Source: DAOUBF01 sp034432795
GTDB lineage: Bacteria > Chloroflexota > Anaerolineae > DSLN01
Direction: 5' to 3'
Length of the DNA stretch: 53,165 nucleotides
NCBI GenBank assembly: GCA_034432795.1
Contig: DAOUBF010000001.1
Span: 1-53,165, forward strand
Shown: positions 23,941 through 35,282 of the stretch, piece by piece
Numbering within the stretch: the stretch's first letter is position 1
Layout of the letters: the number at the start of each line of letters is the position of its first letter
Notes under the pieces: model-generated
What the model saw: the letters and a program-made list of their open reading frames with translations, nothing else
The model's database searches: none
What the model was told of the DNA's origin: nothing
Position numbers and translations under genes: made by a program

Positions 23941-25032
23941 TTATCCCAGAAAGTATTTCCTCAATCCCTCCAGAAACTGCCGCACGCCGGGGTCCTGCGC
24001 CAGGACCATAGCAATCGCGGTGATCATCACGTTGGCGAGCGAGACCGGCAGGAGCGTCTTCCAGCCGAAGCCCATGAGTTTGTCGTAGCGGATGCGCGGC
24101 AGGGTAGCCCGTACCCAGATCATGATGACCAGGAACACAGCCGTCTTGCCGAAGAAGTAAACTGGCCCCAGGAACCAGAAGCGGTCCACACCCGGCCCCA
24201 ACCAGCCGCCAAAGTATAGCGTGGTGGCGATGGCACTGACCGCGATCATCTTGATGTATTCGGCCATGAAGAACAGGGCGAACTTCATACCGCTGTACTC
24301 GGTGTGATAGCCCGCCGTCAACTCTTGCTCGGCTTCGGGCAGGTCAAAGGGGGCGCGGTTGACCTCGGCCAGCGAGGCGACCAGGAAGATCAGCGCGGCC
24401 AGCGGCTGCAGAAAGACGAACCACACGTTGCGCTGCGCTTCCACAATGTCCACCAGGCTCATGGAGCCGGCCAGCATCATCGGCGGGACGAACGACAGGC
24501 CCAGCGCCAACTCGTAGCTGATCATCTGCGCCGATGAGCGCAGGCCCCCCAGCATGGAATACTTGTTGTTGGAGGCCCAGCCCGCCAGGACAATGCCATA
24601 GACGCTGATAGAGGCCACCGCCAGGATGTACAGGACACCGACATTGAGGCCCTGCCAGCGCCCGTTCTCATACGCGCCCGGCGCGATGACCAGGGGGATG
24701 CCCCTGGGGTCGGTGATGATCCCGCCCGGCGGGATCGTGCCGCCGAAGGGCACGACCGCCAGGATGATCAGCGCCGGGACGACCGTGATCACGGGGGCCA
24801 GGAAATACACCACCTTATCGGCGGCCAGGGGCATGATGTCTTCCTTGAACATGAGCTTGATGCCATCGGCCACCGGCTGGAGCAGGCCGAACGGCCCGGC
24901 GCGGTTCGGCCCATAGCGCGTCTGGATGCGCGCCACGATCTTGCGCTCGGCCAGCGTCATGTAGGCGAAGCCGGTGACCAGCAGGCCGAGGATGAAGACG
25001 ATCTTAAGCAGGGTGGCGATGATCGTGTCCAT
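23941..25032 (-). CDS. nuoH: NADH-quinone oxidoreductase subunit H
   Basis: This 363-residue membrane subunit forms much of the quinone chamber at the junction with the peripheral arm. Motifs seen are ERKIVARIQTRYGPNRAGP and GLLQPVADGIKLMFKED, then RAPFDLPEAEQELTAGYHTE, which holds the conserved glutamates, and FFMAEYIKMIAVSAI. About eight to nine helices are present. AGGAG overlapping the end of nuoG serves as ribosome-binding site. Confidence 0.97.
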   Translation of the reverse strand: MDTIIATLLKIVFILGLLVTGFAYMTLAERKIVARIQTRYGPNRAGPFGLLQPVADGIKLMFKEDIMPLAADKVVYFLAPVITVVPALIILAVVPFGGTIPPGGIITDPRGIPLVIAPGAYENGRWQGLNVGVLYILAVASISVYGIVLAGWASNNKYSMLGGLRSSAQMISYELALGLSFVPPMMLAGSMSLVDIVEAQRNVWFVFLQPLAALIFLVASLAEVNRAPFDLPEAEQELTAGYHTEYSGMKFALFFMAEYIKMIAVSAIATTLYFGGWLGPGVDRFWFLGPVYFFGKTAVFLVIMIWVRATLPRIRYDKLMGFGWKTLLPVSLANVMITAIAMVLAQDPGVRQFLEGLRKYFLG

Positions 25033-25038
25033 AGGCTC

Positions 25039-27774
25039 CTAGCCGACGGAGGACGAAGGACGGGAGACCGAAGCCTCCGTCTTTTGTCTTCCGTCTTCCG
25101 TCAGAATATCCACGCTGGTGATCCCCGGCACGTCGGGTACACCCTCCAGCCCCCGAGGCAGGAGCACAATGCCGGGGGCCGCCTGGCTGTTCACCCAGGC
25201 CTTCAGGTGAAGCTCTTGATCCCACAGGCGCACGATAACCCGGTCGCCGTCCGCCACGTTGAGCGCGGCGGCATCGCGCGGGTTCAGTTCCACGTGGGGT
25301 TCGGCGATGCGGGCGCGCCTGAGCAACTCCGCCGAGGCGGTCATGATACCGGCGTCAAACAGCCGGGTCACTGGCACCAACGTAAAGGGCCGGTCCTCAT
25401 GGAAAGTGGGCAGCATGGGCGGGTCTATCCAGCCGAAGGCCAGGCGCGCTTCGGGCCGTTCCGCGACCACAGGCCATTGCACCCCCAGCCCGGCGGTGTT
25501 CTGATAGGCCGTCCCGCCGTAATACATGTCTTCGCCGCCCACATCCGGGTACTGCGGCTCCACCTGCGCCAGTGCGGCGTAGCTCATGCCGGCGTACAGC
25601 GGCACATCGCGGGTGATCTGGCGCATGATCTGGGAGGGGGCAACGAAGCGCCAGGCCTCGGCGTCGCCGGTGATACGGCGGCCCAGTTCGGCGATGATCC
25701 ACCAGTCGGGTTTGCTCTGGCCGGGCGGGGGCACCGCCGGGTAAAAGCGCTGCACGCGGCGCTCGCCGCTGGTGAATGTGCCCTCGCGCTCGGCGAAGCT
25801 CTGCGCGGGCAGGATGACATCGGCCAGCTTGGCCGTTTCTGTAGGGAACAGTTCCTGCACAACCAGGAAGGGGACGCGGCGCAAGACTTCGGCGGCCGCC
25901 GGGTCCGCGCCCACCGGGTCGGCGCCCAGGATGAACAGGGCCTGCAGCTCACCGCTCAGGCTCGCGTTGAGCATGGCCTCATAGCCCAGGCCGGCGCCGC
26001 CCAGCGGCTGATAGCCGGGGCCGAGATTGGGCCGCAGCCCCATATCCCAGGCGCCCTGGGTGTTGTTGTGCGGCCAGACCAGGATCAGGCCGTTGTTGGG
26101 CTGCCCGACGTGGCCGGTAAGGAGCAGCAGGTTGGCGGCGGCCTGGGCGACGGCGGCGCTCGCCGTCTGGTTCAGCCCCTCGCTGCCGACGAGGATGACC
26201 AGGTTCTGTGCGCTTGCCAGGGCCTCCGCCGCCAATGTCAGGCCGGCCACAGGCACACCTGACACTTCGGCGCAGCGTTCCAGAGGGTACTCTTCCAGGC
26301 GGCGGCGCAGATCGTCAAAGCCGTCCACGCGTGCCTGAATGAAGTCGGTGGCCTGTGCCCCGCGGCGCAACAGTGCGCCCATCAGTCCCAGGAGCACGTA
26401 GGTCTCGCCGCCGTAGCGGTAGCGCAGCTTGTGCTCGGCGTACCGGTCCGTCTTGGTGGGGCGCCCGGCGGCCACCAGGAGCGTGGCGCCGCGGTCGGCG
26501 GCCTGCTTGACGCGCAACCACCAGATGGGGGCCTCTTCCTCCAGGTCGCTGGCGATGACGATGATCGCCGTGCCCTTGCCCATGTCGGAGAAGTTGGAGC
26601 CGGAGGCCAGGCCGACCTGGGCGACGAGTTCACCGCCCGCCATGCGCCCCGGCCACTGGTCCAGGTTCAGGCTGCCCAGGGCCTGGCGGAAGAGCTTCTG
26701 GAAGAGGTACAGGTCTTCGTTGGGCAGGTGATCGCCTGCCAGCCCGGCGGCGCGTGGCCCGGCCTCCCTGAGCTTGCGCGCTACCAGGTCCAGCGCCTCG
26801 TCCCAGGTGGCTGGGCGGAAATCGCCGCGGCCATCGGCGCGCTCCGCAGGGCGCGCCCCGGCGCCGACGCGAATGAGCGGCGTGCGCAGGCGGTCGGGGT
26901 GATCCACGAAGTGGTAGGCGAAGCGCCCCTTATCGCAGATCCAGATCTCGTTGACCCACTCATTCTGGCGCGGCATGACGCGCCTGATCTGGCCGGAGCG
27001 GGTGGAGAGGGCCATGTTACAGCCCACCGGGCAGTGCGGGCAGAGGGTAGCAACGTTGGTCAGTTCCCAGGGGCGGGAGCGGAAGCGAAAGTCCCGCGTG
27101 GTTAGCGCGCCCACCGGGCAGATGTCGGTGGTGTTGCCGGAGAATTTACTGTCAAAGCCCGGCTCGGAGAAGGTGATGATCTCCATGCCCCGACCCCGGT
27201 CGTAGAAGGCCAGCACGTGGTCGTCTACGATCTCGTCGCAGAAGCGCGTGCAGCGGGCGCACTGGATGCAGCGTTCGCGGTCCAGGACGATCAGTTCGCC
27301 CAGGGGCACGCGCTTGGCCAGGTGGTACTTGTCATCCACGATAAAGCGGCTCTTGCCCGGCCCATAGCGCATGGTCAGGTTTTGCAGTGGACATTCGCCC
27401 CCCTTGTCGCAGATGGGGCAGTCCAGCGGGTGGCTGGTGAGCAGGAACTCCAGGATGTCCTTCTGGGCGCGTTTGACCTGCTCGGTGTTCGTGCGCACAG
27501 CCATGCCTTCGCTGACGACTGTGGTGCAGGCGGTTTGCAGCTTGGGCATCCAGGCGATCACGGGGCGGCCCTGTTCATCAAGCTGCACCTGGCCATCCGG
27601 CCCACGCTTGGGCGTGCCGATCTCCACCAGGCACATGCGGCACATGCCCACAGGCTTCAGCTTGGGGTGGTAGCAGAAGACCGGGATGTCTATCCCGGCA
27701 CGCTTGGCCGCATCCACGACCACGACGCCAGCGGGCGCTTCAATCTCCATGCCGTCAACGGTGATCTTGGGCAT
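25039..27774 (-). CDS. nuoG: NADH-quinone oxidoreductase subunit G (iron-sulfur and molybdopterin-fold domain)
   Basis: This 911-residue electron-transfer subunit has an N-terminal 2Fe-2S ferredoxin domain (CYHPKLKPVGMCRMC and the later cysteine in LQTACTTVV). A His-Cys 4Fe-4S motif follows (HPLDCPICDKGGECPLQ), then two more clusters (CIQCARCTRFCDE; CPVG) and the segment CPHCPVGCN. The C-terminal half (from about 300) is a molybdopterin-oxidoreductase fold including a molydopterin dinucleotide-binding end (HVELNPRDAAALNVADGD), which in complex I carries no molybdenum. The last 20 residues (LTEDGRQKTEASVSRPSSS) derive from a 7-bp-period palindromic repeat. It is preceded by nuoF with a five-base gap. 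Confidence 0.97.
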   Translation of the reverse strand: MPKITVDGMEIEAPAGVVVVDAAKRAGIDIPVFCYHPKLKPVGMCRMCLVEIGTPKRGPDGQVQLDEQGRPVIAWMPKLQTACTTVVSEGMAVRTNTEQVKRAQKDILEFLLTSHPLDCPICDKGGECPLQNLTMRYGPGKSRFIVDDKYHLAKRVPLGELIVLDRERCIQCARCTRFCDEIVDDHVLAFYDRGRGMEIITFSEPGFDSKFSGNTTDICPVGALTTRDFRFRSRPWELTNVATLCPHCPVGCNMALSTRSGQIRRVMPRQNEWVNEIWICDKGRFAYHFVDHPDRLRTPLIRVGAGARPAERADGRGDFRPATWDEALDLVARKLREAGPRAAGLAGDHLPNEDLYLFQKLFRQALGSLNLDQWPGRMAGGELVAQVGLASGSNFSDMGKGTAIIVIASDLEEEAPIWWLRVKQAADRGATLLVAAGRPTKTDRYAEHKLRYRYGGETYVLLGLMGALLRRGAQATDFIQARVDGFDDLRRRLEEYPLERCAEVSGVPVAGLTLAAEALASAQNLVILVGSEGLNQTASAAVAQAAANLLLLTGHVGQPNNGLILVWPHNNTQGAWDMGLRPNLGPGYQPLGGAGLGYEAMLNASLSGELQALFILGADPVGADPAAAEVLRRVPFLVVQELFPTETAKLADVILPAQSFAEREGTFTSGERRVQRFYPAVPPPGQSKPDWWIIAELGRRITGDAEAWRFVAPSQIMRQITRDVPLYAGMSYAALAQVEPQYPDVGGEDMYYGGTAYQNTAGLGVQWPVVAERPEARLAFGWIDPPMLPTFHEDRPFTLVPVTRLFDAGIMTASAELLRRARIAEPHVELNPRDAAALNVADGDRVIVRLWDQELHLKAWVNSQAAPGIVLLPRGLEGVPDVPGITSVDILTEDGRQKTEASVSRPSSSVG
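25040..25105. repeat. 7-bp-period palindromic repeat forming the nuoG 3' end
   Basis: GGAGGAC/GAAGGAC units on the plus strand are followed by CTCCGTC, TTTTGTC, TTCCGTC, TTCCGTC at a strict 7-base period. The nuoG stop codon and the nuoH ribosome-binding site lie at its edge. Confidence 0.65.
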
Positions 27775-27779
27775 TCAGG

Positions 27780-29261
<1,482 letters not shown>

Positions 29262-29340
29262 AACCGGGTTTCAACTTTCCGAATTGACGATATTGTGAAT
29301 AGGCTCATAGATCATCACAGGATTATCACCCCCTCCCTGA

Positions 29341-29408
29341 CTCTCCCCCTGAATGGGGGAGGGAAGTTGCCCCCTCCCCCCTTGTGGGGGAGGGGCGGGG
29401 TGGGGGGT
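29341..29408. repeat. G/C-run hairpin repeat between nuoE and nuoF
   Basis: CTCCCCCTGAATGGGGGAG forms one hairpin, and CCCCTCCCCCCTTG with GTGGGGGAGGGG forms the next. It fills most of the 157-base nuoE-nuoF gap. It is closely related to the copy at 23264-23360. Confidence 0.75.
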
Positions 29409-29418
29409 AAACCATTGT

Positions 29419-29949
29419 CTATTGTCCGTCCTCCGTTTTCCGTCCCTCGTCACGAGCGCGTAGTTCGTCAATCAGCGCATCAAATTTCTCGTTCGTCATG
29501 TTCTCATGATATTCCAGGTTGACCTGCATCATGGGCGCGCGGTCGCAGGCTGCCAGGCACATCACCGTGTGCAGCGTGAACAGGCCGTCCGGTGTGGTCT
29601 CGCCCACCCGGATGCCCAGCTTTTGGCAGGCATGTTCCACGAATTGCTCTGCGCCGCGCAGTGCACAGGGCAGGTCATCGCAGATTTCAATCACATACCT
29701 GCCTACCGGCTCTTTGTAGAAGAGCGTATAGAAGCCAGCGACCGAGATGACCTCGGTGGGTTCCAGTTCCAGGATGTCGGCCACTTCGTGCAGTACGTCC
29801 TGGCTGAGCCAGCCGTACTCGCGCTGGGCCAGATATAGCATGGGCAGCATGGCCGAGCGCTTATCGGGATAGCGGGAGAAGATCGTGTCTATTTCGGGCT
29901 TATGCTTTGCCAGCAGCCGCCGTCCATTCGCTGCCTGTTCTGAGTTCAT
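29419..29949 (-). CDS. nuoE: NADH-quinone oxidoreductase subunit E (2Fe-2S)
   Basis: This 176-residue thioredoxin-like 2Fe-2S subunit carries cluster N1a of the NADH-dehydrogenase module. The four ligands are in CDDLPCALRG and VMCLAACDRAP. The N-terminal helical part contains MLPMLYLAQREYGWL. The last residues (DEGRKTEDGQ) are encoded by a 7-bp-period repeat (TCCGTCC, TCCGTTT, TCCGTCC on the plus strand at about 29427-29455). The start overlaps the nuoD stop as ATGA. Confidence 0.96.
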   Translation of the reverse strand: MNSEQAANGRRLLAKHKPEIDTIFSRYPDKRSAMLPMLYLAQREYGWLSQDVLHEVADILELEPTEVISVAGFYTLFYKEPVGRYVIEICDDLPCALRGAEQFVEHACQKLGIRVGETTPDGLFTLHTVMCLAACDRAPMMQVNLEYHENMTNEKFDALIDELRARDEGRKTEDGQ

Positions 29950-31247
29950 CTATCCACATCTCCCAACACGATGTCAATAGAGCCGATGATGGCCACCAGG
30001 TCGGCGACCAGATGGCCTTTGGCCAGCACCGGCAGGGCTTGCAGGTTGGCGAACGAGGGCGTGCGGAAATGGCAGCGGGCGGGCTTGTTGGAGCCATCGC
30101 TGCGGATGTAGCAACCGTATTCGCCTCGCGCCGACTCAATGGCGACGTACACCTCGCCCGCCGGGGGGTGAAAGCCCTCGGTCCACAGCTTGAAGTGGTG
30201 GATGAGCGCCTCCATGCTTTTGCTCAACTCCGAGCGCGGCGGCGGCACGATCTTGCGGTCGTCAATTACCACCGGGCCTTTGGGCAGGTTGTCCAACGCC
30301 TGGCGGATGATCTTCAGCGACTCGCGCATCTCCTGGATACGGCACAGGTAGCGGTCGTACACGTCGCCGTTTGTCCCCAGCGGGATGTTGAACTCAAAGT
30401 GGTCGTAGCTGGAGTAGGGCTGGGCCTTGCGCACATCGTAGTTGACGCCGGAGCCGCGCAGGCTCGGCCCGGTCAGGCTCCAGCGGATGGCATCTTCGGC
30501 AGAGATGACGCCAATACCCTTGGTGCGCTCCAGCCACAGCGGGTTGTTCGTCAGGATGGCCTCGTACTCGTCAATTTTAGGCGGGAAGTAGTCCAGGAAA
30601 GCGCGCACCGCCTCTTCAAACCCTTCGGGGACGTCGCGCCAGACGCCGCCGGGGCGGATGTAGCTGGTCATCATGCGGGCGCCGGAGACCATCTCCATGA
30701 TGTCCAGGATGTGCTCGCGCTCGCGGAAGCAGTACAGGAACACGCTCATCGCCGCCAGGTCCAGCGCGTGCGTTCCCAGCCAGACCAGATGGCTGGCGAT
30801 GCGATACAGTTCGCAGATGATCACGCGCAGGTATTGCGCCCGCAGGGGGATGCGGTCGGTGACGTCAAACAGCTTCTCAACCGCCAGAGAGTACGCCAGG
30901 TTGTTCATGGGCGGATTGAGATAGTCAATGCGGTCGGTTAGTGTCAGGCCCTTGATGTAGGTTTTGGCCTCAATGTTCTTCTCAATGCCGGTGTGCAGGA
31001 AGCCGATGTCCGGGATGCAGTTGACAATCGTCTCGCCCTCAAGCTCCAGGAGCAGGCGCAGGACGCCGTGCGTGCTGGGGTGCTGCGGCCCCAGGTTGAG
31101 CACCATGTGCTCCTCGGGCACCGGCCCGCCCAGGGCCTGGAGTGCCCGCAGTTCTTGAATGTCTATCTCGCGGAACTCGGTCTGAGGGGGTACCGCTCCT
31201 TCTTCCGTCACCGGCAGTGTTTCTGGCAGATTCTCTCTAGTCACCAT
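29946..31247 (-). CDS. nuoD: NADH-quinone oxidoreductase subunit D (49 kDa)
   Basis: This protein of about 433 residues is the hydrogenase-large-subunit relative that forms the quinone pocket with NuoB. Motifs are LNLGPQHPSTHGVLRLLLEL, with the quinone-site histidine, then GFLHTGIEKN, GSGVNYDVRKAQPYS and the C-terminal SIDIVLGDVDR. I chose the ATG at 31247 because GAGGA lies seven bases upstream. An in-frame GTG at 31268 has no such site. Residues 1-40 are an unusual acidic Pro/Glu-rich N-terminal extension before the conserved domain. Confidence 0.97.
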   Translation of the reverse strand: MVTRENLPETLPVTEEGAVPPQTEFREIDIQELRALQALGGPVPEEHMVLNLGPQHPSTHGVLRLLLELEGETIVNCIPDIGFLHTGIEKNIEAKTYIKGLTLTDRIDYLNPPMNNLAYSLAVEKLFDVTDRIPLRAQYLRVIICELYRIASHLVWLGTHALDLAAMSVFLYCFREREHILDIMEMVSGARMMTSYIRPGGVWRDVPEGFEEAVRAFLDYFPPKIDEYEAILTNNPLWLERTKGIGVISAEDAIRWSLTGPSLRGSGVNYDVRKAQPYSSYDHFEFNIPLGTNGDVYDRYLCRIQEMRESLKIIRQALDNLPKGPVVIDDRKIVPPPRSELSKSMEALIHHFKLWTEGFHPPAGEVYVAIESARGEYGCYIRSDGSNKPARCHFRTPSFANLQALPVLAKGHLVADLVAIIGSIDIVLGDVDR

Positions 31248-31278
31248 AGCTGTTTCCTCGGCCCTCACTCACCGCTTT

Positions 31279-31803
31279 CTAGCGCACCGGCTTGGGCTTA
31301 CGCTCTTCAATCTCACGCCAGTTATGCGTGAACTGGACCGGCTCGTAGCCCAGGGGATAATCGCGCCGCAAGGGATGGCCTTCCCAATCAGCAGGCATGA
31401 GGATGCGCCGCAGATCAGGGTGGCCCTCAAAGCGAATGCCGAACATGTCGTAGCACTCGCGCTCATACCAGTTCGCCGCGGGGTATACGCCCACGACGGA
31501 AGGCACCACCGGGTCCTCCCGGTTGACAAACACCTTCAGGCGGATGCGCTGGTTGTGCGGCAGCGAGAGCAAATGGTAATTGACGGCGAAGCGCATCTCC
31601 TCCGGCCAGTAATCTACGGCGGAGAGGTCGGCCAGGAAGTTAAACAGCAAGTCCTGGTCATCTCGCAGCAAGCGACAGACCTCCACGATGCGCTCTGGCC
31701 GGATGACGAGGGTGCGTTCGCCGCGAAAATCTACGATGGCCTCCATCGCGTCGGGGTAAGCGGCGCGGACCTTGTCGGCGGCGAGTTCATGCAGGTTGAC
31801 CAT
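31279..31803 (-). CDS. nuoC: NADH-quinone oxidoreductase subunit C (30 kDa)
   Basis: This 174-residue peripheral-arm subunit stabilises NuoD. The family signature is complete near the C-terminus: ERECYDMFGIRFEGHPDLRR followed by ILMPADWEGHPLRRDYPLG. It is separate from NuoD, unlike the fused form in E. coli. The gene begins two bases after the nuoB stop. Confidence 0.97.
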   Translation of the reverse strand: MVNLHELAADKVRAAYPDAMEAIVDFRGERTLVIRPERIVEVCRLLRDDQDLLFNFLADLSAVDYWPEEMRFAVNYHLLSLPHNQRIRLKVFVNREDPVVPSVVGVYPAANWYERECYDMFGIRFEGHPDLRRILMPADWEGHPLRRDYPLGYEPVQFTHNWREIEERKPKPVR

Positions 31804-31805
31804 GC

Positions 31806-32318
31806 CTACGCCACCCGGATCTTGTCTTCCTCAGGCTGGGCGTAATCGCGCAGCCGCTCGCCCTGGATCTTCTGTTGGAGCTTGATGATGCCCTCAATCA
31901 GCGCCTCCGGGCGCGGCGGGCAACCGGCCACATACACATCCACCGGCACCACCTCGTCCACGCCCTGGACCAGGGCATAGTTGTTGTAGACGCCGGTGCA
32001 CGAGGCGCAGTCGCCCATCGCGATGACCCATTTCGGCTCCGGCATCTGGTCGTACAGGCGGCGGAGCACCGGAGCCATCTTGCGCGACACCCGCCCGGCG
32101 ACGATCATCAGGTCCGATTGGCGTGGGCTGGCGCGCATCAGTTCGGCGCCGAAGCGCGACAGGTCATAGTGCGAGGCCTGGGCGGCCATCATCTCAATGG
32201 CGCAGCAGGCCAGCCCGAACAGCATGGGCCAGATGGCCCGGCTGCGCGCCCAGTTCACCGCCTGTTCCAGCGTGGTGGTGACCACGCCCATCTCCCCAAG
32301 TTTTTGTCCTATTGCCAT
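31806..32318 (-). CDS. nuoB: NADH-quinone oxidoreductase subunit B (4Fe-4S cluster N2)
   Basis: This 170-residue subunit carries cluster N2, which hands electrons to quinone. The ligands are the adjacent cysteines in GLACCAIEMM, the cysteine in GDCASCTG and that in VAGCPPRPEAL. Its first 10 bases overlap the end of nuoA, consistent with coupled translation. Confidence 0.97.
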   Translation of the reverse strand: MAIGQKLGEMGVVTTTLEQAVNWARSRAIWPMLFGLACCAIEMMAAQASHYDLSRFGAELMRASPRQSDLMIVAGRVSRKMAPVLRRLYDQMPEPKWVIAMGDCASCTGVYNNYALVQGVDEVVPVDVYVAGCPPRPEALIEGIIKLQQKIQGERLRDYAQPEEDKIRVA

Positions 32319-32680
32319 TCCAGCGCCCCCTTCCTCCAGATATAAATGTATCCGATCACCAGAATAATGACGAACACGAGCATTTCCAGGACCAGGAAGC
32401 CACCGTAGCCCAGATTGAGGATGGGTTGAAAGACGACAGCCCAGGGTAGGAAGAAGACGATCTCAATGTCAAACAGGATGAAGAGGATGGCCGTAAGGTA
32501 GAAGCGGATGGGTAAACGCCGCTGGGCCTGTCCAATGGGCACCATACCCGACTCGTAAGGTTGCAGCTTACGCAGCGCCGGGCGGCGCGGGCCCATGAGG
32601 GTGGAGATCAGGGCGATCAATACCCCCAGTCCAACGGACAGAATCAATAGAATCCCAATGGGCACATAGTCAATCAGCAT
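32309..32680 (-). CDS. nuoA: NADH-quinone oxidoreductase subunit A
   Basis: This 123-residue membrane subunit has three helices. The conserved loop KLQPYESGMVPIGQAQRRLPI contains the position equivalent to the ND3 loop cysteine, which is serine here. FILFDIEIVFFLPWAV is the conserved second-helix motif with two acidic residues. It is the first gene of the nuo operon. Confidence 0.97.
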   Translation of the reverse strand: MLIDYVPIGILLILSVGLGVLIALISTLMGPRRPALRKLQPYESGMVPIGQAQRRLPIRFYLTAILFILFDIEIVFFLPWAVVFQPILNLGYGGFLVLEMLVFVIILVIGYIYIWRKGALEWQ

Positions 32681-32776
32681 CGTGCTCCTTTGCGCAATGA
32701 GCGTTCAGTTGCCGGGCTAGGCCCCTACGGCTGGCTTTAGCCCCCGGCATGGCGACGCACCGGGGGCCGAATGTAA

Positions 32777-32805
32777 ACTTTATCACAAAGGAAAGTCTAG
32801 CACAA
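32777..32805 (-). promoter_or_regulatory. Weak candidate promoter of the nuo operon
   Basis: On the minus strand TTGTGC and TAAAGT are separated by 17 bases, about 100 bases upstream of nuoA, in an AT-richer stretch. The matches to consensus are modest, so this is a suggestion only. Confidence 0.3.
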
Positions 32806-32840
32806 ATATACCCATGTGTCAACGCGAGTGCCGTGCAGAG

Positions 32841-32909
32841 ACCCCCCACCCCGATCCTCCCCCGCAAGGGGGGAGGTGGACAGGCCACTCCCTCCCCCGC
32901 CCGGTGCCG
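32841..32909 (-). repeat. G/C-run hairpin repeat upstream of the nuo operon, inverted copy
   Basis: Read on the minus strand it matches 23281-23359 almost base for base over about 60 bases. Both share GGGAGTGGCCTGTCC followed by CCTCCCCCCTTG and GGGGGAGG. Orientation relative to nuo transcription is opposite to that of the other copies. Confidence 0.75.
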
Positions 32910-32981
32910 GGTTCGGCCTAGTTGGGAGGAGGCAAGCGGCTCCAGAAACCCGATTTCTGGACATATCTGTGAAATGCACTC

Positions 32982-33515
32982 TTATCGCGCCCGGAATGGG
33001 CTTTCGGGCAAGGCGATCCACAGCACCGCCCAGAGGACGCCCAGGCAGATCGCCAAGAGGCCGAAAGCCACCCCGATGATCCCCATGATGAACCCGGCAT
33101 CGGCCTGGTCACGCCCCCCGATGTTCCCACCGCTGGCCTCAATCTCCTGTCGCGCTGCGTTGCCTGTGAACAGCGCACCGCCCCCCAGCGCCAGCGTCCA
33201 TAGGGATGGGCAGAGTTGAAGGAACGGCAGCCAGAATAGGGGGCAGAGGCAACTCAGGATGCCCAACATGGAGAGAACGCCCAGGATCAGGCTGGGTGTG
33301 GCGAAGCGATGGTTCGGTGGGGCGCTTATCTCCGGCGGAGGCGACACCGGCGATGGTTGGAGGGGAGGCGGAGGTGGCGGTGCCTCTGCCGCAGGCTCTA
33401 TCGGCGTCCCTGAGGGAGGCATCTCGCCGGGCTGCGGCCCAGCCTCGTCAAAAGAAGCGGGTTCGTGGGGCTGCGCCGCTGGCGGCTCCTCTGGGCGTGG
33501 CAGTTCGCTATTCAT
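32982..33515 (-). CDS. DUF4190-like membrane protein with a Pro-rich N-terminus
   Basis: This protein of about 177 residues has residues 1-70 rich in proline and glutamate (EAPPPPPPLQPSPVSPPPEI), then two or three hydrophobic segments. The first (PSLILGVLSMLGILSCLCPLF) begins with the PSLILGVLS pattern typical of DUF4190 proteins. The last is GFIMGIIGVAFGLLAICLGV. The role is unknown; such proteins are small membrane proteins common in Actinobacteria and Chloroflexota. The ATG at 33515 has AGGAG five bases upstream. The codon before it is TTG. Confidence 0.75.
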   Translation of the reverse strand: MNSELPRPEEPPAAQPHEPASFDEAGPQPGEMPPSGTPIEPAAEAPPPPPPLQPSPVSPPPEISAPPNHRFATPSLILGVLSMLGILSCLCPLFWLPFLQLCPSLWTLALGGGALFTGNAARQEIEASGGNIGGRDQADAGFIMGIIGVAFGLLAICLGVLWAVLWIALPESPFRAR

Positions 33516-33545
33516 CAAGTCTCCTGTTCAACTCTCCATAATTAG

Positions 33546-33600
33546 CCGCAGAGCACGCAGAGGGCGTAGAGATGAATAGGGTCCTCTGCGTGCTCTGCGG
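33546..33600. terminator. 18-bp inverted repeat between rpoD and the DUF4190-like gene
   Basis: CCGCAGAGCACGCAGAGG and its exact reverse complement are separated by 19 bases, just downstream of the rpoD stop. It would form a strong hairpin and probably ends the dnaG-rpoD transcript. The sequence belongs to a dispersed CGCAGAG family, with a decayed copy at 48311-48370, so it is a repeat recruited as a terminator rather than a classical T-tailed terminator. Confidence 0.6.
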
Positions 33601-33607
33601 TGAAACA

Positions 33608-35272
<1,665 letters not shown>

Positions 35273-35282
35273 CGCTTCACCC

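Larger units (their letters stand above)
32681..32981. other. Upstream region of the nuo operon
   Basis: I see no gene in these 301 bases. They hold the candidate nuo promoter near 32777-32805 and an inverted copy of the G/C-run hairpin repeat at 32841-32909. Both are listed separately. Confidence 0.6.

Noticed and set aside
25084..26262. 392-residue open frame opposite nuoG
   Set aside because: Antisense shadow. nuoG is unambiguous on the minus strand.
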